A DNA stretch of 64,000 nt from Rutidosis leptorrhynchoides (GCF_046630445.1 NC_092333.1:712581001-712645000); one strand, 5' to 3'. Positions 22,923 through 34,600 are shown, counted from the first letter of the stretch. Numbers and translations are program-made. Notes: a model not told the origin generated them from the sequence alone.

Positions 22923-25900
22923 ATGGTGAAGGAGACAGAGTATTATGACATTTTGGGAGTCGATCCTGAAGCGTCTGCAGCTGATATCAAAAAGGCTTAT
23001 TACGTCAAAGTATGTTTTACTTTTTACAATCTCAAAGACAAATTCATATAAATAATATGCTAAGATATGCTAGCGGTTGGAGTCCCTACATGATCACAAA
23101 AGGTCTCATTGTCGGAAACGGTCACGGAATAACCTGATTATGCCGCGTAAATCTGAGTAAAAATAGTTGCCAGATCCGATTAGCCTGAACAAGGAAACCT
23201 AATCTGAAAATGATAAATTTATTTGTGTATGTATTGAGCTATAACTTTATGCAAAAAGTCACAAAATTAGTATAAAAAGTGCTGCTTGGGATTCAAAAGT
23301 AACCATGTTTGCAGACAGTGGCGGAACTTCCTGAATACAAATGGGGCGGGTGTAAAAATTTAATAAAATTTCCATTTCTATCAGAGGTAAACACTAATAA
23401 AAACTTTACTTTTTATTTAAAAAAAAATTAGTGTAACATTTTTTTTTATCCGGCTGGGGTGAATGCCCCTACCTGCCCTCACTATATTCCGCCCATGTTT
23501 GCAGATAACACTTAATTCTAGTTGTATGCATATAATAAATAATAATTTGAATTGAGTTTCTATTTAGTTATTGCTTATTCATAGGCTGAAGTTCATGTTT
23601 TGGAAGGTGCTAATTAACTCTGTATATCTTCTTGTTATATTATAGGCAAGGTTGGTGCACCCTGATAAAAATCCCGGTGACCCGAAAGCAGCCGAAAATT
23701 TCCAGGTGCCGTTTCTGTTTCTTTTTGCCTTTTGAATTTGTAAGTTTTGAAACTGTTAAATGTTGAACTTTTATGGAATTGTTTGAGTTTGATTATCTCG
23801 AAGGCTCTTGGAGAGGCTTACCAGGTTCTAAGCGATCCTAAGAAGCGTGAAGAGTATAATAAAAATGGTAAAGAAGGTGTAAAAAAGTAAGTATTATTTC
23901 ACTATTTTTTTGTTACATAGAAACTTTTGTTTCTTCATTATTGCAAGCCAAGTCAATATCAATGCACCCAACCAAAATATTTAGATCATAGGAGATTCCA
24001 TGCTTGTTTGAGCAATGCCTAATATGCTTATAAACATAAAAAATTTGGAAGTGTCATTAACTAAATCAAAATACAATTTTATAGAAGGTTAATCATAAAA
24101 CGAATTAAGATTCTTATTAATATATATTATATTATATATTATATAAATATAAATATAATTATAATTATGTATATACCATTAAAAATTTACTTCATTTATT
24201 AACAGGGATGCAATGGTGGATTGCGCATCTGTTTTTGGTATGGTATTTGGAAGTGATATGTTTGAGGATTATATCGGGCAGCTTTATATGGCTACTTTAC
24301 AGACTGTAGAGCTTGAAGAGGAGGAAAAGGCTCCTGAAGTTCGCAGACCAAAAATTCGAGAGAAGATGAAGGTATTTGAATGTCTTAATGCCTTATATCC
24401 ATCAGTTAAACTTGAGGTGGCAAAATGGGTGGGTTGATTTGGGTTGACTAGAAAGATTTTCTTTGTCCAAAGGTTTTATATATAGTATATTTTACAAAAA
24501 GTGAGTGTGGTGGTCAAATATGGTTTGAAAGTTTATATCTTCTTTTTTTATTTTTGAATAAAGCGATTTAGGAGGTTTTGCATAAAGTGATTTAATAAGT
24601 CCCGTCGTGGACACTTGTGCGCCTTGCTTATATTGAGGTTGCGTAACGTCTTGCGTTCGAACCTCATGGGAGGTTTTCAGTTGGTCGTGTTACCTTCTGG
24701 AGGTGGGTCCCCGTGGTTTCCTCCCGACACATGGCATGGATATGATCGGGTGAATGGTTCCACTTCTAGTGGACCCTGTCAGCGACTCCCTAACCGCTGT
24801 TAAAATAAAATAAGACCTGCTAGAGGTAAACGTAACTATAATCGACCCGTTCATGAGTAAATGGGTCAGAATTACCACCTTTAATTTACATTTAAATCCA
24901 CATAAAAGATTGATAATATTTCTTGCATTTCTCTGTTATGTGTTGCACAGGTGTTACAAAAGGAGAGGGAAACTAAGCTTATAGAACTTTTAAAAGATCG
25001 CCTTCAAACATTTGTTGATGGTGAAACTGACGAGTTTATAACTTGGGCAACATCAGAAGCTAACCGTCTTTCACGAGCAAGTACTTTCTCAATTGAAGCC
25101 CCACTATAAATAAATCTTCTATCTTCTAATAAAATAAAATGATTTATTACGAATTTGTATGCACCAACAATAAACTTTTATTAAGTTTCATCCCTTCAAC
25201 CATCAAAATTAAATGTTTTTTTTTCCAGCTTTTGGTGAGGCTATGTTACATACTATTGGGTATATATACACAAGGCAGGCTGCATTTTCTATGGCAAAGG
25301 AGAAAAAGTATATGAAAGGCCCCCTTGTATTTGAATGGGTCAGGGATAAAGGACACCATATTAAATCACAAGTTTCTGCTGCTTCAGGTTCACCTTTTTT
25401 AACTAATTCGATCTGCAGTAATTTTTTCAATGTAACGTTTGAACCTAAAATATCTATTATTATTTGTGTATGTATGTATATGTATGTATTTATGTATGTA
25501 GGTGCGGTACAATTAATTAATACGGCACTAGAGATAAAGAAGTTGAGTGAGTCGAAAGCCAAGCCAGAGGAGATACTGAAAACTATTGAGGATAAAAAAG
25601 ATGCAATGTTGAATTCCGTGTGGCAACTCAATGTTGTAGATGTTGAGAACACCTTATCACATGTTTGTCAAGCGGTACGTGAGTTTCTGCATATATCTTT
25701 CTTGTTGAGTCGATCGAGACCAAAATTATGTTTACGTTCTTTACTTTGACAAATTAGAGACTAATATAACCCGCCAATCAACCCATATATACACTCGTTA
25801 ATGGGTCGAAAGTTGCTCAAGATATCACCTTTTCCAATAATGGTCGTTTTAACAAATGGATAATGAAGCTTCTATGAATAAAAGTCACTGTGGGAGACAT

Positions 25901-26404
25901 GACCCTGTTATTTATTACTCCCTCCGTCCCAAAATTATAAGTTTGCTAATTCATTTTTAAATATATTTTTTTTGTTTGTGCTTAATTTAGGTGCTCACGG
26001 ATAGTAGCGTTTCAAAAGATATACTCAAGAAACGGGCTAAAGCAATGAAGAAGCTTGGAAACATATTCCAAGTAAGTATATATCATGTCACGTACTCACA
26101 TCCTCTGTATGATCAGTCCACAACGTGTTTGATTATCCTGTATTAAAGATGGCTTATTTGTGTTAATAACTCATGGGGGTTTTAGTGTTTAACAATTTGG
26201 TTTTATCCTTAAGAATATATTCAGATTTATATATAAATTTGAGATAATAATAATATGTGCTACTACTAATAGTTTGCGCTTGACTGATGCTCTTGATGAT
26301 CTGATTTTCAGGGAGCAAAGTCAAATTACCGCAGGGACAATAGTTTGCGCTTGACTGATGCTCCTCATGATTCTGGCGCTGCATCTAATTCTTCATCCAA
26401 ATAA
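22923..26404 (+). CDS. J-domain co-chaperone with DnaJ-X domain (DNAJ10-like)
   Basis: Nine exons joined by GT-AG introns give 343 aa: 22923-23009, 23646-23705, 23804-23886, 24206-24371, 24951-25080, 25229-25387, 25502-25674, 25991-26071 and 26312-26404. Residues 5-65 form a J domain ([21 protein letters not shown]) with the Hsp70-stimulating HPD at 34-36. There is no Gly/Phe stretch or zinc-finger region, so it is a type III J protein. From about residue 130 to 330 it matches the plant DnaJ-X domain ([70 protein letters not shown]). Such proteins recruit Hsp70; substrates of this subfamily are poorly known. The frame is open throughout, so it is probably functional. Intron 4 holds a SINE and intron 7 a MITE scrap. 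The exon map is my own reading; junctions keep phase at every boundary. Confidence 0.93.
24597..24812 (+). mobile_element. SINE in intron 4 of the J-protein gene
   Basis: A roughly 210-bp insertion contains a pol III B-box-like GCGTTCGAACCTC preceded by a possible A-box region, ends in TAAAATAAAATAAG, and is flanked by AATAAG on both sides. It matches the layout of tRNA-derived SINEs. Family not identified. Confidence 0.5.
25916..25945 (+). mobile_element. Stowaway-like MITE end in intron 7
   Basis: TACTCCCTCCGTCCCAAAAT is the typical terminus of Stowaway (Tc1/mariner) MITEs, with TA at the edge. No matching inverted end is found downstream, so it is a fragment. Confidence 0.5.
26268..26363. 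repeat. Direct repeat of exon 9 sequence in intron 8
   Basis: The 25-bp string starting AATAGTTTGCGCTTGACTGA occurs at 26268-26292 in intron 8 and at 26339-26363 in exon 9, 71 bp apart and identical. Confidence 0.9.
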
Positions 26405-27360
26405 TCTCTAATGTTCATCCATTTGTTGAATCATTCTTCGTAATAATACATTTTCAATCTCTTATATACAGAAAATCGATCCATCATCATATTTATAAAG
26501 ATCGTGAAATTATTAAGAACCTTTTTTCTAAGGTTACAAGATTATTATTATTTTATAAAGATTATTATTATTTTACCAATGTAGCTTTGCTTCAACGGTA
26601 CCAGGTGCTAGGGCCTGAGCCTCCGGGAGGTCTTAGGTTCGAATCCCACACAGGGGGTTTACTTCTGGATTCCGCCCGCTCTTCGGAAGGTTTTAAGGGC
26701 CAGGGGGTTCCTCCTGGAAACGCGTGAGTCGAGTCTAACCACTAACAAGCCGTTCTAAAAAAAAAAAAAAAAAAAAAAATTATTATTTTATATAATGTCC
26801 CAAAACACTTTCGAATGTGTGTGCTTACTTACTATCTGCGTCACGAGGATTAGAAACAAATTAAATTTGATTCTCGCGCTTTTTGAGAAACTCAAACTTT
26901 AACATAAGGTACAATTTGAATGTGTCATATCGTAATTTTAAAGAAAGCCTATAAAAGGATGCTGGGAAGACTTTAGCAAACTAAAGTGGCTTGTTCTCCA
27001 CCAGCAATAAAGAGTAGAAACTAATCATAAGGGTTAAAATAATAGAAAGTTGGATAATGTTTGTAACGTCAGATACCCTGTAACCAAACTAAAATTTAAA
27101 TAACAACAAAACTAATCAGTGATTAAAGTTGCCACTTAAAAAGTCTTAACAATTTTGCTTGTCATTGAGTAATCATTCATATATATTAATTATTTATGAT
27201 TATGATATATAATACGAGAAAAAGTTATATGTACATGATTAGTAACCTTTCATATGCACATGTGATTTCTGGATAAGTTTAACAAGTATTGACATTAATG
27301 AAAATTAACTTTTTACAAGTTTTAATAAGATGAAAAATGTTGGTATTATCTATTAGAAGT
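26405..27360. other. Downstream region of the J-protein gene
   Basis: The 3' UTR presumably occupies the first 100-200 bp, with AATAATACATTTTC as a possible poly(A) signal region. Apart from the SINE at 26,577 I see no gene. Confidence 0.5.
26577..26780 (+). mobile_element. SINE with poly(A) tail
   Basis: A ~180-bp tRNA-like body contains the B box GGTTCGAATCCC and ends in a 23-base poly(A) run (26757-26779). Flanking TTATTATTTTA (after the tail) and TTATTATTATTTTA (before the body) look like an imperfect target duplication. Confidence 0.65.
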
Positions 27361-27361
27361 G

Positions 27362-27399
<38 letters not shown>

Positions 27400-27739
27400 A
27401 ATATGGATTTTCATGTACAGGCTACCCGATCATCAGCTTAATTTTGGATGAAGCTCGACTTAATTACATGAATACAAAGTTTTTTTTATTTTTTATTTTT
27501 TATTTTTATTTTTGGGTAAGCGAGGAAACCCTTATATGAATGAACACATTGGCTCCCCCATATAAGGTAAAACCTCGGGTAATCAAGCCCCCGAGCGCGA
27601 GACCTGGTACCGGGTGAATTGCGCATAATGTGCACCCTCTAGTCACACTCCCTTTTTGAACAATTTGGCATAGCCAGGAATTGAACCCGGGTGGTGTACT
27701 TCATTGGGCAACTCAGTGGCCACTCAGGCAAGCCTGAAT

Positions 27740-27779
<40 letters not shown>
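27361..27779 (-). mobile_element. SINE (minus) bounded by poly(A) and poly(T) runs
   Basis: On the minus strand a tRNA-like head (CTTGCCTGAGTGGCCACTGAG as A-box region, GGGTTCAATTCCTGGC as B box) starts near 27,740. It runs to a T-rich plus-strand tract at 27,479-27,514, which would be its tail. Pure homopolymers lie outside it, A at 27361-27398 and T at 27742-27778. The SINE call is fairly safe; why both runs flank it is unclear. Confidence 0.55.
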
Positions 27780-28466
27780 GGGAATGGTTAAGTTTTGTAC
27801 AAGATTATCTAGATACAATTAATGTGCATGTTTTAGGAGTTCCAACAATTAAATTTAACTTACTATTATTTTCTGTTTTCAGTACTTAAAAAAAGAAAGA
27901 CAAATAAGTGTTTCTTCTTCTTAAAGAGAAGGTCTTTTCAGTTTTGAGAGGTGTGGAGTTGTCGTCAAACTGCTTTAGAAATTAATAAATGAAAAGATGA
28001 AATAAAAATAATGAAGAGAGTGGCATCTTCTTTTTTCCCACCAATGTCCTTTCAATGGTATTTGGTACCAAGTCTTTGTCCATATATATAATTGAAAGCA
28101 CTAACCATCCAAGATTAAACCCCTTTTAAAAACACTCAAATTATTATTTTCATAATTATAAAATACTAGGTAATCAATTAAAGGACAAAACAAATATCCT
28201 AATGTTTCTAAAGTGGCCACTAGTTGCCTTTTAAGATTTTTGAGTCAGTAATGTCTTTGAGTCGGAAATGTTGTACTAGAATCCATGTAACTGGTGTTAT
28301 ATTCAAAAATAATAAACAGATGGATAATTGCGAACCTAGCAGTTAAACAAACAAACAAGAAAAATATGATTAGTAGGAACACGTTAATATAGCATGATAA
28401 CATCCCTCCTTACCGCAACTACAATATTGTCCGCTCTCTTCATAGGAACACGGCCTTTTTTGCAAA
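27780..28466. other. Intergenic, nothing recognised
   Basis: AT-rich sequence with no frame, repeat or motif I can name. Confidence 0.5.
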
Positions 28467-28530
28467 TCACACGAGGACTTTTCAGGAGATCACTTATCCA
28501 AGTACTACTCCCGTTCGAGCATGCTTAACT
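28467..28530 (-). pseudogene. 5S rRNA-derived fragment
   Basis: The minus strand reads AGTTAAGCATGCTCGAACGG..., then AGTAGTACTTGGAT and AGTCCTCGTGT. It aligns with about positions 48-112 of plant 5S rRNA with roughly ten differences, covering most of the internal pol III control region. The 5' third of the gene is missing, and the copia-like remnant starts right beside it. It may be a stray 5S pseudogene, a 5S-derived SINE piece, or part of a Cassandra-type LTR. Confidence 0.65.
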
Positions 28531-29411
28531 ATTATGGTATCAGATGCTTAGGTTTTCAACCATTCAATATTTCTTTATCGCCACTGCCACCGAAACGGTC
28601 TGCCGCCGCCGCCGCCACCGAAACGCTATGCCGCCGCCGCCACCGAAACGGTTTGTCGTCGCTTTCTTTCTTTCTTTTCGCGTTACCCGTCCGCGAATCT
28701 TTTCTTTCCTATCAGTTTTCATTTACTTTCTTATTCACCTCAACAGGCTATCCTTGGCCATTTTCTTTTATTCTACTCTTTTCAAATACAGAGTAATACT
28801 TTTCTCACAATACTTTTCGAATATTATTGTTTTATTTTATCACTAAAAAAAAACAGGTTTATTAACCAATTGCTCTCTCTCTTTACTAGAGCACCTTCAT
28901 AGATGTGCTTTGTCAAAAAATAAAAAAAATAAAAAAAATCAGTCAACTTCTTTGTTTTGTGAGTACACGTGTTTTTTTCACAAGAATCAGAACTTAGCAA
29001 AGTTTGGAGTCGACTACATTCTTTCTTCTGTTTTCAATTCTATGCATTCTCAAAAAAAAAAAAAAAAAAAAAAGCTGCAACCAAGACTTGTGAAGCTACA
29101 AAAGAAATCAAGCCGCGAAGTCAAGACTCTAAGCTCCAACATGAAGACTCGGCCCATATATTTAGTTTTATTATGTTTATATCGTTTATGTTTATATCAT
29201 ATATTTGTATTTACGTTTCAGTTTTAGCGTTTGTAATTACTTCCCGCTCAAACTGCGGGGGAGTATTAGTATATGTATCTAGATTAGTTGGCCCACTTGT
29301 ATAGATGGGCTAAAGCATGTTAGGGTTTAGTTATATGTTTAGGGATTCAGTGTACTCTATAAATAGTTATCAGTGTAATACATAATTCTCACGGGATTTC
29401 ATCATTTTACA
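28531..29411 (+). mobile_element. Copia-like LTR element remnant without coding region
   Basis: TGGTATCAGATGC (28535) resembles the tRNA-Met primer site and is followed by GCTTAGGTTTTC, common after copia 5' LTRs. At the far end GCGGGGGAGTATTAG looks like a polypurine tract running into a short LTR (about 29,264-29,411) that ends CATTTTACA. Only about 700 bp lies between, with no pol motif, and no 5' LTR is seen. It is a broken, reduced copy. Confidence 0.45.
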
Positions 29412-30224
29412 TTAACTGCAGAGTTCTCATGGATCTGTTGTGCTTATTGCCTCAAAACGCGTAGTGTCTGCTAAGAATGAAAGTTACCTTATAAGGGACT
29501 CAAACTTACAAATTATATCCGATATGAAACGGGTTATTACATAAGAAGTACATAACTTTGGGAACAAGAAAAAAAAATCAAATTTCATGCACCTAAATTT
29601 TGCGAGGTAATCTTAGATTTCGTTAGGCTTTAATTGTTTAGACTAACATTTCATTTGGCGATCTAGAGAATTACATATATATGTTAGAGATTTGGATGAT
29701 CTATTTGAGTAGATTTAACAATCTACTTGACCTAACATACTCAAATAAAAAAAAAATAAAGGAGTGTGTGTCAATGCTTAGGATGTCATTTGTTTTTTAT
29801 TCTTCAAGTCTTATTACGTCATATGTTTACAAACAAGCATACATTGTCACAGTAAATTGTTCGATTTTCTGAAGACGTAGGATGAATAAATATTGTATCT
29901 TGGCTTCAAGGATGCAAACTTAAAATACGTTTCTTAATTATGTCTACAAACATAATATACCTCACAATTTTCTTTTTTCATAGTTAGATCCATAAAAGTG
30001 CTAGCAAAAGGTAGATGATGATCAACTACCAATAGTTGGCGGTTCAAGTAATTATAAGTTCTCAAGATCGATCAGCCTCAAAAAACTGGATCATAGCAAC
30101 AAAAAGTTTTTTTCAATCTAAATGAAAGATTTAAAATAAGGTTATGATCGATCAATAATAAAATACAAAATTAACTCCGAAACATACTCCAAATATACAT
30201 TAAATTTATTTTTATTATATGCTA

Positions 30225-30306
<82 letters not shown>

Positions 30307-30743
30307 GTTGTTGTTGTTGTCGTTGTTATTATACTGTTATTATATTTTTATTATTAATTATTATATTGTTATTGTTAATTTTATTGTTAGGAAAATGAAA
30401 ACGAAGGTTTTAAGGATACTTGTTAAGATGCATGAAAAATTTGTACATAACGGTTACATTTAACTTTAATGTGACAGTTATTGAAAAACATGTTATTATT
30501 ATTATATCAATTTTCTGATTTTTGTACTAAATTTGTTATTTAAAACATTTTTTTTAGTATAACTCTTTGTGTAAATTATTCTTCATGTTTGTGATGATAA
30601 TTAAATATTTTAGTTTTGTGTTAAACATTTTCTTTTACTTGTATGATAATTTTGAATTTTGAAATCATCTATCAAAAGTTATAAACTTTTTAGAGAATCT
30701 TGCGAGTATAATGTTATTGAAAAAGTAAAATGCTTAAAATTGG
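29412..30743. other. Intergenic, AT-rich
   Basis: No convincing frame or RNA gene. It contains the (ATT)n tract listed separately. Confidence 0.5.
30226..30320. repeat. (ATT)n microsatellite grading into (TTG)n
   Basis: Some 27 ATT units followed by four or five TTG units. Confidence 0.95.
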
Positions 30744-31319
30744 AGGAAGCGGGGGGAAGCAAATTTTTTTTTTCGTTTTTTGAAAATAAAAATTGTTCAC
30801 GAATATTATAGATTTGATGAAAATATGAACATTTAAAAAAGAGTGATAAATATTTTTATTTTGGCGGAAAAACCCTCGAAGAAATAATATATAACAATTA
30901 TCGTATTTTTCGAGCGTATTTTGAGGGTTTAGAAATTTATGGTTTAGGGTTTAGATTTAGGATTTAGATTGTGTTTTTAACACGAACGGTTTAGAGTTTA
31001 GGGTTTAGAGTTTTGCGTTTAGAAACTAAACCCAATACATGAAATCCTAAACCCTAAACTCAAAACTCTAAATCGGGCTAAATTTTGACAAAAAGTACTT
31101 CACAAAACATGGGGAAAAAAACGTTCGAAGATTAACATTCTTCACGATCAATATTATTTTGAATATAATTTTTGTTGATCGTTTTACCGCCTAAATAATA
31201 GCATTCATCACGAAGTATCTTTTTTAAATGTTCATATTTTCGTGTGATCTTGATGCCTAAAAAAAATTTCAAAAAAAAAAAAACGAAAAAAAAAAATTTG
31301 TTTCCCCCCGCTTCCCCCT
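30744..31319. mobile_element. Foldback MITE with telomere-like interior
   Basis: The ends are inverted: AGGAAGCGGGGGGAAGCAAA on the left and, on the other strand, AGGGGGAAGCGGGGGGAAAC at the right. Inward the arms stay complementary. At the middle, GTTTAGGGTTTAG-type sequence (30,920-31,020) faces CCTAAACCCTAAACTC (31,045-31,070). AATTGG flanks both sides (30738-30743, 31320-31325). The whole 576 bp could fold on itself. No coding capacity. Superfamily not assigned; a 6-bp duplication fits none of the common ones neatly. Confidence 0.7.
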
Positions 31320-31341
31320 AATTGGTTACTTCCCTATTGAT

Positions 31342-31343
<2 letters not shown>

Positions 31344-31429
<86 letters not shown>
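31344..31429. repeat. (TA)n microsatellite
   Basis: 86 bp of pure TA dinucleotide. Confidence 0.95.
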
Positions 31430-31431
<2 letters not shown>

Positions 31432-31557
31432 CTTCAATGTTAAGCATATATACAAACCGTGGTAACCACATCTTCTTTTCCATATGTGGTGATAGACCTT
31501 CATATAAAATACATTTTAAAGAACAAACAACCCATTAGTGTTCAGAAGTCAAAATGA

Positions 31558-32199
31558 GGGTGCGATTGATAAAACTGAATGATTAGGCGTTAAATGATTC
31601 ATAATTTGAATAATTAAAAGGTTCCGAATAAAGTTGCTTCTAATTAGAAATAACCTGATTAATAATCATTTTGAACGAATAATGTGAATGATATAAAAGT
31701 ATCATATTAACCTTTGACATTAATAAAAACTACTCCATCTGTCTCATTCCAATAGTCCACTTTCTTTTTTCAAAGTCTTTTGTATTAAACTTTGACTCAT
31801 AATATTTTTGTTTGTGTTATATATTATTCGATGAAATTTATATTAATGAATTAATGTTCAAATGTGTTTTCATTGGTATAACTTTAATCAAATAATATAT
31901 TACACAAATAAAGTTATTTTAGGTCAAAGTTGAGCAAAAAAGACCTTAAAAGTCAAAACTGGACTATTGGAATGAGACGGAGGGAGTACAATTTAGTTGT
32001 TTAATAAGTGTTCTTAACATAACCTAAAGAGCGTATTACATAAAATTTTGGTGCTTAATGGTTAAGAGATAATTCCAGCACTTAATGTTGAGTAATTCAG
32101 CACAATCTATCATTCAGTGGTCAGAAACAAACGCGTTGAAAGCTGAATGGTTCATCATTCAGCGCCGAACCATTCAGTTATGAGGTAAGCAAACGCACC
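31558..32199. mobile_element. hAT-like MITE, interrupted by a Stowaway MITE
   Basis: The left edge GGGTGCGATTGATAAAACTG and the inverted right edge GGTGCGTTTGCTTACCTCAT share a GGTGCG terminus, with AACTGAATG and related TTCAG motifs inside both ends. The interior is split by the Stowaway at 31,733. I could not find a clean 8-bp duplication, so the hAT label is tentative. Confidence 0.45.
31733..31986. mobile_element. Stowaway MITE
   Basis: Terminal inverted repeats begin CTCCATCTGTCTCATTCCAA on the left and CTCCCTCCGTCTCATTCCAA on the inverted right, extending about 30 bp. TA flanks both sides (31731-31732, 31987-31988). 254 bp and no coding capacity, as expected of this Tc1/mariner-derived class. 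Confidence 0.9.
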
Positions 32200-33131
32200 A
32201 TCAGTCTATAAATATTGTTTACTAATAAAAAGGAAAAAGGAAATAGAAATTTCACCATTTCATGAGGGACGCCGAAGGAGAACGTCGAGAGAAATGCCAT
32301 AATGAAGTTCGAAATGGACTGAAGAACGTCAATTTTCATCGTTTTCGATGAGAAACTCGAACGAAACTTTCCACTCCTAATGCTCTTATAACTTGTATTT
32401 AAGTAACTAAACAAGTGTCATCAAGTATCAATGTTTAAAACTATTTTTTCCTTTGAGATGATCAAATAAAGTGCCATATAATATAATTATTATGCTTTAT
32501 CGATTCATATTGTCGATATTTAGTGATCATACCAGTTTATAATATTAAGAAAGACACATATTACCTTAATTATGGAAGAGTACTTGCTAACATTTGGAGA
32601 CCCAATGCTAGTGAGATCAATCAACCAAATAAATCAAAAAAGAAACTCTTACCAATAACATATATGTGGCTGCTTTACCCTTCAATTCCACGCAATTTTA
32701 GGTTTGAGTCTCACCTCTTTCATGATGAAAAGACAAAAAAAGGTTACAATATTATTGGTTAAAGTTTTGAATTAGGGGTCCATTACCCATTAAGACATTA
32801 AATTAGTCTTTGAAAGATTTTAATTTCCACTAACCCTATGGACTTAGTGCCCAAACAACAGCAAAGTGGTTTCCTCTCACCTTTTAGGTTTTAAATTTAA
32901 TCTAAAAGTTAATAATTGCAAAAAGCAATCTCTGTGATAGAATTCTTTACATTAAACTATAATTTATTAACTCTTATCCGCAACACCACTACTTTAATTA
33001 ATTATTTTATTTGTAACCCCCACCCCCACTCTTGTATACAATATACAAACTTTGCATTATTTCTTGTATCCTCTTACCCAAAAAAAAAGCTCTCGAGCAA
33101 GAGAGAAAAAAATAATACAATCATCAAGTTT
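32200..33131. other. Intergenic region upstream of the CIF gene
   Basis: No frame of interest. The last 150 bp should carry the promoter and 5' UTR of the CIF gene; a TATACAATATACAAA stretch near 33,036 is a possible TATA region about 95 bp upstream of the start codon. Confidence 0.45.
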
Positions 33132-33632
33132 ATGAAAATAATCATGGATTTTAAGATTTATCTATTAACTCTTCTCATTGTAGCATCATTTGTGTCATCT
33201 TCATCTGCAGGTTAATTCATAATTCATCAATTTCTTAACTTTCTTCCTTTAAAGTTATAATCTTTCTCATCACATGTGAAAACCCTTTTGAGTTGTTTAT
33301 AAATCATGCTTTTTATATGTTCACATGAAACAGCTCGATGCGGATCCTTCATTCCAATGGCAAAAGTTGATGAAAATCAGGTAATTAAATTAAAATTCAT
33401 CCCTTATTATTGTACTCATAAACTGTTTAGATTTCAAAAAAATATATATATATTAATTTATGTGTAATGTATATGTATATATATTTAGGAGTCTTTATAT
33501 TTGGAAGATGATCAAGTATCAAACAGGGACGATATTCACGAGAGGCTGCTAAGGGCTAATACCAAAGATTATGGACGACCTGATCCTGCACCAACTTTTG
33601 TCAAACCTCCTTTTAAACTCATACCGAACTAA
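33132..33632 (+). CDS. CIF: CASPARIAN STRIP INTEGRITY FACTOR (CIF) peptide precursor
   Basis: Three exons (33132-33210, 33334-33380, 33489-33632) with GT-AG introns encode 89 aa. Residues 1-26 are a signal peptide (hydrophobic YLLTLLIVASFVSS, cleavage likely after SSSA). The middle is a variable acidic propeptide. The last 21 residues start DYG and end PPFKLIPN, the hallmark of Arabidopsis CIF1/CIF2. The Asp-Tyr pair is the tyrosine-sulfation site, and prolines that are hydroxylated in CIFs lie between. Known CIFs are made in the stele and bind the receptor kinase SGN3/GSO1 on endodermal cells to seal the Casparian strip. In-frame ATGs lie at 33132 and 33144; I chose the first. The gene looks intact. 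Splice sites are read by eye but hold phase. Confidence 0.93.
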
Positions 33633-34600
33633 AGTCGTTATAAATTTCAGTTTTAAGGATGCACTCTCGATGAAATTAGCGAAGAAAACTAGCAATATAG
33701 ATATCTATCTGGAGTAGTATTGTGTACGTGTTATATATGTATACCTTAAAAGTTTTCGAGATAATACTCTCTTTAAATATATATATGTAGTATGTGTATG
33801 CATATGTATATGTATATGTGACTATATGCTGAATCTAGGGTTTATGCTGCCCTGAAAGCATTATGCATGTAATATATTTATAATAAAAAAAACTGTGTTT
33901 TCGTATTATATGATAAATTCTATATATGAATTACTGAAATAAGATGAAAATAATGACATGTTGATATCACGCTCTTAGATTTTATGTATAGTTAGGGTTT
34001 AAATTCATGCATGTTTTTTTTCGGAGTAGTAGAGTATACATGCATATAGTGTACGCGCGTGATACGTACATGGATTTTATTTTGACTTTTTAATTTTGAA
34101 ATATGCTTCCTCTTCTTTCATGTTATGACCATGCCACGTCAAGAGAATAATACTCCGTACATGAAATAAATGGTTGACTAAATGAACAATCTCATCGATC
34201 TATGGAAGAACAAAAGAAACATGACGAATTAAAATTCAGAAGATAATTTTTATTCTTCTTTAAAATAGTAGTATATGTAATCTAATCAATTTCAGTTGAA
34301 AGTCATAGTACGTACACGTGTTAGATTCTTACTCAAACGAGTGTTTCATAACCGGTCTTCAAATCTAATGCACAACATTAATTCATTTAACTACTATACT
34401 ATACATGCATATCTTCGACTTTATAAACGTGCAATGATGGTTCTTAACATTAAAATGATCAAAAGCATCCTATATAATCTAAGTGGTACGTTGTGTTTAC
34501 TAATTATAAGTGCTATAAACAACTATTCGAATATGAACTATAGTAAAGCTAAGAATAGGGGGTACGTGAATTTGTAGCAATAAGTAGTTGACATAGTGGT
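33633..34600. other. 3' flank of the CIF gene, otherwise featureless
   Basis: The 3' UTR likely extends to the AATATATTTATAATAAAAAA region near 33,870-33,890. Beyond it I see no gene or recognisable repeat. Confidence 0.5.

Noticed and set aside
28521-28846. Frames rich in Ala/Pro from CCGCCGCC repeats
   Set aside because: They lie in the untranslated part of the copia-like remnant after its primer site and have no conserved features.
30920-31075. Possible interstitial telomere from TTTAGGG-like repeats
   Set aside because: The repeats are degenerate, few, and arranged as the inverted arms of the foldback element, so they belong to it.
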